Of a stretch of 64,000 nt of DNA, positions 41,882 through 51,303 are shown piece by piece. How positions within the stretch are numbered: position 1 is the stretch's first letter; each line of letters starts with the position of its first letter. The DNA is from Guillardia theta CCMP2712 (lineage: Eukaryota > Cryptophyceae > Pyrenomonadales > Geminigeraceae), in NCBI RefSeq assembly GCF_000315625.1, contig NW_005434583.1, positions 56,531-120,530 of the forward strand, given 5' to 3'. The position numbers and the translations under genes are program-made. The notes under the pieces were generated by a model. That model was not told the origin of the DNA, did not search any database, and saw only the letters and a program-made list of their open reading frames with translations.

Positions 41882-42810
41882 GCTGAAATAGGACGTCAGA
41901 AGGTTTTCCTCTTCATGCCACACTATCGAAATTCCTGTAAATCTCGCTGACTCTTGTAGTTAGTCATGACCTGACTGACTGACTGACTGACTGACTGACT
42001 GACTGACTGACTGACTGACTGACTGACTGACTGACTGACTGACTGACTGACTGACTGACTGACTGACTGACTGACTGACTGACTGACTGACTGACTGACT
42101 GACTGACTGACTGACTGACTGACTGACTGACTGACTGACTTCGCCACTTGTCATCCTCGGTCCCCCTTCGCTCCATCGCAAATGAGATTCAATCTGTATC
42201 CTGAAACATTGGTACACATGATCTAAACTTTTGAAGTTTTATCGGAATATTTCAAAATATTTTCCCAAAACATCCGACAAATTTTACACAGCTCCACAGG
42301 TTGGTCCATCAAGTCAAAAGACAAGTTGACATGCCGTTGAAAAATAACGACCGCAACTGAGACCGTTTTAAGCCGCACTGCACGCGGCACTGCACTGCAC
42401 TGCACTGCACTGCAGAGTCCGACACAACTGGGGGGCCCCGGGGGCCGGGCTTGGAAGCTCCGACCGTCCGGTCGTCCACCGGGAGCCGCGACCGCTGCCC
42501 GGCGGGTCACCAGGACTCGCCGGCGGCGGGCCAGGCCGGCGCGCCTGAGCCTGACGGCAACACTGGGAACCGAAATCGGCGTTGAACAAATGGATCGCAT
42601 GCTCAGGCGGCAATGCAGCATCCTAGTATACAGTCTATCTCTAATGTGCTCCTTAATCCTTGTTTCGTGTGCATTAAACTCGGTCTTGAGCAAAAACTAT
42701 CTTGTTGCAGCTGAGGTCGATATGATATCTGCATTACTTTGGCATGGTACAAGTCTAACAAACTTGTGCTCCGTCATGAACTCAGAGTCTCAAGGGGAGC
42801 GACAGAATGT
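41882..42810. promoter_or_regulatory. Tandem-gene spacer with CTGA array and GC island
   Basis: Holds the (CTGA)n array (41971-42140), an AT-rich stretch (42215-42360) and a GC-rich island (42365-42580) with a (TGCAC)n run. No exon is supported. It lies upstream of paralog A and downstream of the desaturase gene. Confidence 0.4.
41971..42140. repeat. (CTGA)n tetranucleotide array, about 42 copies
   Basis: 170 bp of perfect CTGA repeat. On the minus strand it is open in several frames as Ser-Val-Ser-Gln repeats, which are artefacts. Confidence 0.98.
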
Positions 42811-43935
42811 TTATATCTTTAGGTTGTGCAAGCTGTTGAAGAGCAGGAGCAAGAAGAGCTGTAAACCACATGAGTGTCGAACGCGGTGAGTGTGAACTGA
42901 GCGGGAGGGGAGAGGGACAGGAAATCTGTGAAGGAGGAAAGACTGGGGTGAGGGTAGGCGGAGGGATGGGGGATGGTTAGAGTGACCGGACTTTGAGGAG
43001 GGTCGAGGGAGGCGGGGGAACAGAAAGAGGGAGGGAGGGATGGAGGGAAGGAGGGAAAGGGAGTGAAGCAAGGGAAACGGAGGAAGAGGGAGGGAGGGAA
43101 AGGGAGGGGAGGGAGGGAAACGGAGGAAGAGGGAGGGAGGGAAAGGGAGGGGAGTCAGGGAGGGAGGGATCATGACCAGCACGAAGACAACGGCAAGAAA
43201 CTTCCAGTAGGACAGTGCTCTTCCGCTCATGCTCGACGCGAGCCCGAAGGGTGGCGAGAGACCGTGCTCCTTGATCAACTTGGCGACTGGTGGAGGTCAG
43301 CTGGAGGGAGGAGGGGACAAGAGATTCTCACCGATCTGACCCGAGATCAGGGCAGGAGGCATGCCGGGCCCGGGTACCGTCAGCTGCAGAAGAGTGAGGA
43401 CGAGCAGGGCAGGGAAATGAGAAGTCGAGAGGTTGAGGAGAAGCATGAAGTAGAAGTACAAGAACGAGAAGAATGAGGAGGAAGAGGTGGTGGTAGTGCA
43501 GGAGGAGGAGGAGGAGGAGGAGGAGGAGGAGGAGGAGGAGGAGGAGGATACTCTATCACCTGCCCAGCAAAGTAGAGGTTGTCCAGCTTGCGACATTTGA
43601 CAGGGGGCTTGAAGACAGCCGTCTGCATCAGGATGTTTGCTAGCCCGTAAGCGTTTCCTTTGTAGGATCTGCAGAAATTGTTGGTGAGCAAAGAAATCGA
43701 CATGAAGAAACTGGGGAAAGGAGGTGGGAATGATGGAAGGAGAAGGGGGAGGGGGGGAGAGAACATAGGAGGAGAGGAGTGGGCGAGGTAGTATGGGTTA
43801 TTCGAGAGGGGGGAGGGGGGGCAATGAAATGAAGAGAGCACGACAGGAAAAGGTCACCTGTAGTCGTTTTCAAAATCGCGCATTGCGTATGATCTCTTGA
43901 TGACTACTGCACTTTGTATCTCCTGCAGAAAATCA

Positions 43936-43970
<35 letters not shown>

Positions 43971-46237
43971 CAAATATACCTGTCCTGTGTGTCGTTCCAG
44001 CCTCTCCATCACAATCTTGTAATACTTTTCCCTTAACTCGTCACTGTCTTTGAGCCCAGCAGCGAGGGGGATGAGAATGAAAACGTTCTCATGACCCTGA
44101 GGGAAGAGATAGAGTCATCTCAAAAAGGGGAGGGAAGGAGGGCGGGGAGGGGAAGATGGAGGTGGGGCAACTAGGAGGAAGGAGGGAGGAGGAGAAGATA
44201 GGAGAACGAGGAGGAGGAGGAGGAGGAGGAGGAGGAGGAGGCAGCGGCAGCGGCGGTGGCGGAGGAGGAGGCGAAGACGGAGGCGGAGGAGAAGAGGAGG
44301 AGGAGAAGGGCAGGAGGAGTAGGAGGGCAGGAGGAGGAGGAGGAGGAGGAGGGCAGGAAGAGGGAGGACCGCAGGAGGAGGAGGAGGAGGAGGAGGAGGA
44401 GGAGGAGGAGGAGGAACGTTCCTGAGGAGCAACTGAGGGATCCGACACACTGGAAACGCACACGTAGAACAACGGCCTTGAAGGCCAACTAAGGGAAAGT
44501 CAGTTCAGACACTTCCGGGCATGCCTTGGGGGCCCGACCTCGGGGCATCGTAGATCTCCTTAGCATGCTGCTCCAGATCCTCGTCGAAGAACAAGTTGTG
44601 ATGACTTTGACAAGGTGTCAAGAGCTGGGCAGTCTCGGGCCGCAAACTTTACCGCAGGTTGGAGAGGCGCTTCGAGATCCCAAGGTAGAAGACGAGGCTA
44701 GAAGGCGACATGACGAACCGACTCCACTGCTCCTCCGACAGGTTTCGATACCTGCCATGCGCGCATGAGCGGTTCAGCCCAGCTGTCAGGGCCGCTGACC
44801 TGGCGTCAAGGAGGTGTTGCTCCATGTGATGGTAGTCCCCAGCAGCGACGACGAAGTCCGCCTCGAAGAAGCCGGCAGCAGTCTGCACTCCCGTCGCTCT
44901 CTCCCCCTCCACACAGATCTTCTGTGCCTCGTACTCGTCGCCGCACTTGATCTTCACATGGAACTCTTGAGCCAGTCGCTTCATGGCCTGCGGGACCTGA
45001 TACAGCCCGCCCTTGGGGTACCACGTGCCCAGCTGGATCGCTGCGTAGTTCATCATGGAGTACATGGCTGGGACGTTCTTGGGGGACCCGCCGAGGAAAA
45101 GGACAGGCCATTCCATGATGGAGACGAGGTCCGGGTGCTTGAAGTACGACCGCACATGCGATGCCTGCGACTTGAACATCTGCAGCCTGAGCGACTCTCG
45201 GAGCATCCGTATGTCGAAGAACTCCCACAGGTGGAGGCTCGGGCGGCGGACGTAGTCACTCATGGCCACTCGATACTTGTACTCGGCCTGCTGCATGAAG
45301 GATCGGAACTTCGCCCCTGCCCCTGCCTCTTTCTTCTCGAACATGTCCTGAAGATCGCCAGCCCTGTCAGGGATGTCCAGCGGCCGGCCGTTGCTCATGA
45401 ACAGCCGGTAAGGAGGGTCGAGCCGCTGCAGCTCGAGGTATTGGGAGGTTTGCCGACCAAAGTAGGAGAACCAATCGTCGAACACATCTGGAGAAAGAGG
45501 GAGAGGGAGAGGGAGAGGGAGAGGGAGAGGGAGAGGGAGAGGGAGAGGGAGAGGGAGAGGGAGAGGGAGAGGGAGAGGGAGAGGGAGAGGGAGAGGGAGA
45601 GGGAGAGGGAGAGGGAGAGGGAGAGGGAAAAACCAGAGGAGGTGAGCTACAGCAAGTGCAAATTGCATGGAGTGCTTCAATGGCAGCACCTGGCATCCAG
45701 TACCAGCTCGGGCCCATGTCAAAGGTGTATCCTCCCTCCTATCATCTCAGGGTTCACACGACAACTAACAACCTCGTTTGTGAACTAACTCACCTTCCAC
45801 GCTCGACACCTACCACCCACATCAGGCAGCCTCTCCAAAACAGTGACATCAAAGCCGTCCTGACAAGAATGTTATCTTCGTTGTCCTTGTCCTCCTCTTT
45901 CATCTCCTCGTAATGTACTCGCCCTCGCTCTCCTTGTCCTTGTCCTCACTCTAATCCCCCTTCTTATTCATACATCCTCTTTTTCCCCCTCCTCCTCCTT
46001 TTCCACCTCCTCCTTCTCCTCCTCATGCCTTCTTCGTCATCACCATCTCGTTCCAACCTCACCTTTGCCAGACAGCAAGCGGCAGACAAACCAGCGAATC
46101 CAGCACCTATAACCACCACCTTCTTCGTGGGCCCAACAGGAATGGACACGAACTCTGAAGGATCGTGCATAGAGCTGACCCCCTCCATCGACTTCATCAG
46201 CATTCGAGACTCAACACATTCTCCCTCGAAGATCTCC
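42811..46237 (-). CDS. CrtI-type carotene desaturase/isomerase-like FAD enzyme with C-terminal membrane anchor, 5' end unresolved
   Basis: Exons: 46237-46063, 45859-45794, 45738-45690, 45487-44653, 44604-44539, 44488-44422, 44096-43980, 43922-43858, 43668-43560, 43383-43332, 43286-43177 and 42858-42811. The N-terminal FAD/NAD fold reads VVVIGAGFAGLSAACCLAK, followed by VTVLERLPDVGGRCR and FDMGPSWYWMP. Family blocks follow: VLFLGGSPKNVPAMYSMMNY, GTWYPKGGLYQVPQAM, VVAAGDYHHME, HHNLFFDEDLEQHAKEIYD, GHENVFILIPLAAGL, GNAYGLANILMQTA, NLYFAGQLTVPGPGMPPALISG. The C-terminus adds a hydrophobic anchor (FLAVVFVL/LFLLLLFNSL). It probably desaturates or isomerises carotene intermediates. An acceptor before 46237 shows that at least one more 5' exon, perhaps the targeting sequence, is missing. 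One junction uses a GA-AG intron (44421-44097). Confidence 0.82.
43501..43551. repeat. (GGA)n triplet tract
   Basis: About 17 GGA units in a desaturase intron, polypyrimidine on the coding strand. Confidence 0.93.
44097..44421 (-). other. Candidate GA-AG intron in the desaturase gene
   Basis: The 325-nt intron starts GAACGTTCC after ...GCTCCTCAG and ends TTCCCTCAG. It joins DPSVAPQ to GHENVF, matching the family block VAP-x-G-HEN. The alternative GT donor 12 nt upstream (TCA|GTTGCT) also keeps frame but deletes four conserved residues. Confidence 0.45.
44205..44414. repeat. GGA-rich compound repeat
   Basis: GGA, GGC and GGCAGC units fill most of the candidate GA-AG intron of the desaturase gene. 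Confidence 0.9.
45499..45628. repeat. (GGGAGA)n hexamer, about 21 copies
   Basis: Perfect hexamer in a desaturase intron, directly upstream (coding sense) of the acceptor at 45488. On the coding strand it forms a long CTCTCC polypyrimidine tract. Confidence 0.95.
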
Positions 46238-46824
46238 CTGCATGCAGTAAGAGACAGGCGTCACGCACATTCACTTTCTCCTCGCCGTCTCATCCATTAC
46301 ATCCATCTTCCCTTCCTTCTCCTCCCCTTCCCCCCAGTCTGCTTAAAAACTAGTAGCAGTAGCATTAGTAACTCTAAACCCCTATACTGAATTATTGGCC
46401 CTCTCGCTTTTCCCTCGTTCGTCTCCCCGTCCATTCTATTGGTTGGTCTCCCCTCTATGAGCTAGCTTCCACTCCCAGTCTTCTGCTATCAAGAGGATAC
46501 ACATCAAGAGCATAGATCACCACCGTAAAGCTTCCAACAGTTTCTACACAGGAAAGAAAGAGAAGAGCGGGGAGGAAGAGCGTGGACGAGAAGGATCACG
46601 AGGATGAGGAGGGGAGTTGGAGGGCGAGGACGAGGAGAAGGAGGACGACAAAGATGAGGATAAGGGTCAAGAGGAGAGCGTATCCTCGTCCGGCATCTAG
46701 CGCATGCCCATTTCCCTCCTCCCCTCCTTCGCTTCGCTCAGCACAAACAAATCAGCATGACTGTGTCCTGGAATCGTCCCCCTCATCCCCCCTCATCCCC
46801 CACAACAACAAGGATTGAGCGGGG
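46238..46824. promoter_or_regulatory. Divergent intergenic region between desaturase and aspartic protease genes
   Basis: It should hold the first exon(s) of the desaturase gene and both promoters. 46570-46680 is purine-rich. I could not identify the missing exon. Confidence 0.35.
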
Positions 46825-49800
46825 ATGCGGCCATTGAGGTGTGACATGGCGACTTGGAGGTCAGCTTTGGTGGTGGGGCTGCTAGTCGGCGCATGCTGGG
46901 GGAGGGAGGGAGAAGGAGGGAAGGAGGGAGCAGGGAGGAAGGGAACGAGCTTGCAGAACACGCCCAGGTACCTCAACAGGTACCTCAAGGCCAAGCAGGG
47001 CATCGACGAGGAGGAGGCAGCAATTCAGCGTCGTTTGCACGAAGAGCTTTTCAGGGAGGACCAGCACCTGCGAGGCATCGCCCATGTCCTCGATGAGAAC
47101 CCTGCCAAGACTAGAGGAGTTCGCCTGCCCTCGGCGGCAGAGAAGCATCCAGAAGTCCTGGAGAAGAAGAAGAAGATCGCAAGGGTCAAGATTGCTTTGG
47201 GTGATGTGACTGCTGTGTTGGGTCCTGCAGCTGATGGAGATGACTTGACAGCAAGGAAGGCGCACCTTGAGCACATGAGGAAGAAGAAGGCGATTCAGTC
47301 CATGCAGAGCGACGATGCGAGCGACTCGCAGCCCGCAGCCAAACCAGCCCACCGAGTGTTACCACCTCATTTCGACATCAGGACAGTGAGGAGGTTTGAT
47401 CCCGGACAGTCTCTCTCCTTCGCCCGCGTACTGCTCGAGCATCCTGCGCCTGCTATGCTGACGTGCGAGCAGGAGCTCTTCGAAACCTTTGCGCTCTCCT
47501 ACGCCGACACGTCGCTCATCACGGGATATGTCGGAAGGGACATTGTTCAATTGGGACATTACTATGTGAGAAAAGCCTCCGTTGTTGTATCCCCGCATGC
47601 TTGTGATGGAGGAGAACCTTTCCACCTCTAGTTCATCTGTCACATTCCTCTTTGAGCGCTGAACGAACTCTCCTCTCACCCTCCCTCTTAACCCTCCTCC
47701 TCCTCCTCCTCCACCAGCAGGAGGAGGTGCTGCGGCGGAGGCGGTGCTGCTGTAGTGTCGTCCTTGTTGTAGGTTGCCGACGACGACGGAAGTGGTGGTG
47801 GCCGTGGAGGAGTCGGAGTAGGCGAAGGAGTCGATGAAGATGAGCTTCTGCTGAGGNNNNNNNNNNNNNNNNNNNNNNNNNNNNNNNNNNNNNNNNNNNN
47901 NNNNNNNNNNNNNNNNNNNNNNNNNNNNNNNNNNNNNNNNNNNNNNNNNNNNNNNNCCATGAGATTAACGCCTGGGGCTCTCTCAACTATCATCTTCTTG
48001 CGTTGGAGGAGTACTTTGATACAAGTTGTTCGGGCAGAGTTCTACTCGTCAGTCTCCATATACATTCGATTTGCCAGCACGATCTGCTTCGAGTGTGCAA
48101 CTTCCGGGTTGCTCATCCATGTATCATACGAACCCTGAAACCCAGCCGACATTGATTCTGAACAGGTTGTAAGATGAGTTCAGGGGATCCAGAGAAACAT
48201 CTCCCCCATGTGTGGCGTAAGATGTGGTCAGGGGATATTGAGAAGGGTCTGGACCACCTAACCACCACAAATGGCCGCGGCACCTTAAAGTTTCTCCGCT
48301 CACGGCACCCCCCCTCCCCCCACCCTCCCAGCCCCCCTCCTCCTCCTCCTCCTCCTCCTCCTCCTCCTCCTCGTCCTCCTCCTCCTCCTCCTCCTCGTCC
48401 TCCTCCTCGTCCTCCTCCTCGTCCTCCTCCTCCTTGACTGCATGTACAGGCCATGACCCGCTTCGGCTGTGCGTTGGACTGCAACGACCCGCAGTTCAAC
48501 GGTATCGATGGGATCTTGGGTGAGCAGAGCGTTAGCTGGACGGCTGTTGAGGGATACTGAAGCATCCTTTTCGCCTTCAGGGTTGGGGATGCCGGAAGCT
48601 GCTCTAGAGACTATTCCTACCCCTCTGATCTTCGCGCTTGCCAACGACAGGTTAGGAGAGAGAGGTCAGCTCGTGTGCTGCTGGACTGACCCGGCTGATG
48701 TGCAGGGGAGGGTTGGAGGGCCAGAACTACGTGAACGAACGGCCGATGTGAAGCAGTGAGGATCGGGTGCGACGAGCTGACGAGCGTTTCTTGCAGGCAT
48801 ACGCGCAAGTTTGCCTTCTTGTCAACGGCGGTCTCAGGAGAACTCCAGCTGGGGGGATACGACAGTGAGAGACCAGACTGAGCTGGCCCTCCTCTTTCTC
48901 ACCCTCCTACCTCAGGAGCGAGCACCAACGCCGACATGGTTTACGTGCCCACCACGTCCACCACGGAATATTCAGTGAATGTCCAATCTCTGACGTGAGA
49001 ACGAACTCTGACCGCTCCCCTCCTCTGCTCTCCTTCTTCCCCTTCCCCTCCTGCCCCTCCTCGCCCCTCCCTTGCTCTCTTCTCCCGCTCGATATCGTGA
49101 AACCTCAAACCCACTCCCTCCCAATATCCCTCCCTCTGATCTCCTCCTTTCCGCTTCCCCTCTGTCATTCTCCCCGACATTGCGGTGCTCATGGGCTGGC
49201 AGGTTTGGAGGAATTGAACTTCTCAACTGGAGAGATAAGACGCGTCCCAACGCGATCCCGGTATCCCACCTAGCATGCTTGCTTGTCTTGTGTAGAGCAT
49301 GTGAGACTGTTCGGGGGTTGTTGAAGATGTTTCCTGTAGCCCTTGAGAGTTGTTATGAGTTGAGAACTAGCGATCTTTCTTTTGTCGTCGTTCTGCTTTG
49401 CTTGTTCTTTTTCTCACTTGGAGTGTAAGGCGATCCTCGACACGGGAACGACTTGCCTTGTCATCCCCGACAGCTTGTTGGGAGGAAGGTGTGATGATGT
49501 GGAGGTGTTGGTGAGAGAGAGCGAGAGAACGAATGTGGAGGAGGAGGAGGAGGAGGAGGAGGAGGAGGAGGAGGAGGAGGAGGAGGAGGCTGATCGCTAC
49601 CAGGGTGACGGCAAAGCCATATTCTAAGTTCATGTCCATCATGACGAAAGGAATGTCTTTCTATATCACCATTGACGGCCATCTCTTCGAGATTCCGTTC
49701 GAATTCTGGTGAATCAAATTATCCATCCTCCTCCTCCACCACCTCCTCCCTTCCACCTGTTGTTGCTGCGGTTCCTCCTCCTCCTCCTCCTCCTCCTCCT

Positions 49801-51166
49801 CCTCCTGCCCTCCTTCTCCTCCTCTTCGCTTCCGCCTGCTGCTGGTGCAGTTCCTCCTCCTCCACTACCACCACCTCCTGCTCCTGCCCTCCTCCTGCTC
49901 CTCCTCCTGCTCCTCCTCCTGCGTTCTTGACCGTCTCCTTCAAGGTGGCAGAAGCTCAACAACGCACCATGTGTGCAGAAGACTCCTGAGTCGTACGACG
50001 GTATCCTGCTCGGTATGACTAGATGAATGAGCTTGACAGATCCTGACCTCTACTCTCGTCTTCTCCTCTCCTCCCCTCTTCCCTCCTCTCCCCTCCTCTC
50101 CTCACCTTACCTTACCTCTTCGCTCCCCTCCTCTTCTTCCCCCTCCCCGTTTCTGCTCTCTGCACATGCAGGCGATGTCGTCTTCCAGTCCCTCGTGGTC
50201 GAGTTCGACCTCTCCAAACCTCACAAGCCTCGCATCGGCGTCGCTCCTCGCAATCCGCTCTACCAGCCGACTCCTCCTGGCACCCAGGACTCTTTGAAGA
50301 TTCCCTTGATCAAGCGAGGACCCCAGGGCGTCTTTGTCGAGGTCTCCTCCTCTTCCTCCCCTCCTCCCCTCCTCCCCTCCTCCCCCCCTCTCTTCTTTCC
50401 GTCTTCCCCTCTCGCCCCCTCTCCTCCCTTCGCCACTCTTCATTTCTCTCTCCTCTCTCCTCTCTCCTCTCTCCTCTCTCCTCTCTCCTCTCTCCTCTCT
50501 CCTCTCTCCTCTCCTGTTCCTCCTCTCGTTTCTTTCCTTCTTCTCTTTCCAGTGACTGTCTCCTGCAGGATCCCAAGCGCGACAAGTTCAAGCATGGCGT
50601 CGATCACGTGCCAGTGACGATGAATGCTGCTCGTACCGCCTACTATGCCAACATCTCCATCGGCTCTCCGCGCCAATACTTCACCGTCCTCATCGATACT
50701 GGCTCCAGTACCCTGGCAGTCTTTGCCAAGATGCCTCCTCAGCATGGCAACCTCCAAGTCCCTGAGCCATCTCAGGTTCCCCTGACCCCTCCTCCTCCTC
50801 CTCCTGTTCCCTCCCCTCGCTGCTCCTATCTCTATCCTCTTCTCCGTCTGCTCGTTGCTGGCCTTGCTGTCGCTGCTCCTGCTGTCCCCCCCTGACTCGT
50901 GAGAGCAGAAATTCAAGGGAGGGCCCAAGTCCGACAGGCGGTCGAGGCACAGAAGAGGAAGAGGCATCTACCTCGAGGAGCCGAAAGTTGGCCAAAGGAA
51001 GGAGGAGGAGCCAGCAAAGGACGGAAGGCCTGTCGCCCTCATGCAGGCAGGAGGAGGAGCAGGAGGAGGAGGTTTCTATCTTTCTTCCTCTACTGAGCTG
51101 CTGTGCTTTGCCCTCCTCTCTGTCTTTCTTCTTACGGCGGCACGACGAGTGGGGAGGAGAGGTTGA
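46825..51166 (+). CDS. Membrane-anchored pepsin-family aspartic protease with circularly permuted domain order
   Basis: Exons: 46825-47565, 48450-48519, 48581-48650, 48797-48864, 48916-48994, 49203-49260, 49430-49488, 49604-49708, 49945-50012, 50172-50341, 50569-50775 and 50909-51166; all GT-AG, phases match; 650 residues. N-terminal signal peptide (ATWRSALVVGLLVGACWG), then a charged region to about 185. Next comes the part of a pepsin N-lobe that normally follows DTGS: RRFDPGQSLSF, CEQELFETFALSYADTSLI, TGYVGRDIVQLG, IDGILGLGMP, FAFLSTAVSGELQLGGYD. The C-lobe follows with its catalytic AILDTGTTCLVIPDS (Asp near 366), then GDVVFQSLVVEFDL and RIGVA. Only after this comes the usual start of the fold, YYANISIGSPRQYFTVLI-DTGSSTLAVF (Asp near 539), a basic linker, and a C-terminal hydrophobic anchor (LLCFALLSVFLLTAA). 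A 100-N gap lies in the first intron only. Both catalytic motifs are intact, so it is probably active. Confidence 0.75.
47857..47956. other. Assembly gap of 100 N
   Basis: Scaffold gap of unknown true size inside the first intron of the aspartic protease gene. The exons on each side end and begin in phase 0 and join two adjacent pepsin blocks, which supports the scaffold order. Confidence 0.98.
48339..48433. repeat. (CTC)n/(CTCGTC)n tract
   Basis: Pyrimidine triplet repeat just upstream of the acceptor at 48449 in the protease gene. Confidence 0.93.
49541..49590. repeat. (GGA)n triplet tract
   Basis: About 16 GGA units in a short protease intron (49489-49603). Confidence 0.92.
50440..50516. 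repeat. (TCTCCTC)n tandem repeat
   Basis: Heptamer pyrimidine repeat in the protease intron 50342-50568, which separates the C-lobe from the relocated DTGS segment. Confidence 0.9.
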
Positions 51167-51303
51167 AGTGTAGAATAAGTGTATGTTGCTTCCTATCAAA
51201 CTGTACAGCAGAGCCTCCTGTCCGCATTGCCCGTGTCCGCTCCCATCTGCTTCATTTCACACTCTCCCCCTTCTCCTTCCTCCCTTCAGCCCTCTCCTCA
51301 TCT

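Noticed and set aside
41971-42140. Possible CRISPR-like or satellite array
   Set aside because: Unit of 4 bp without spacers; a plain microsatellite in a eukaryotic genome.
41923-42217. Ser-Val-Ser-Gln repeat proteins
   Set aside because: Translation of the (CTGA)n array.
46825-47631. Reading the first exon of the protease as a complete 268-residue protein
   Set aside because: It stops in the middle of a pepsin N-lobe. A donor at 47566 in phase 0 leads to the next pepsin block at 48450.
48113-48644. Arg- and Gly-rich minus-strand frames
   Set aside because: Antisense of the CTC repeat and the protease exon.
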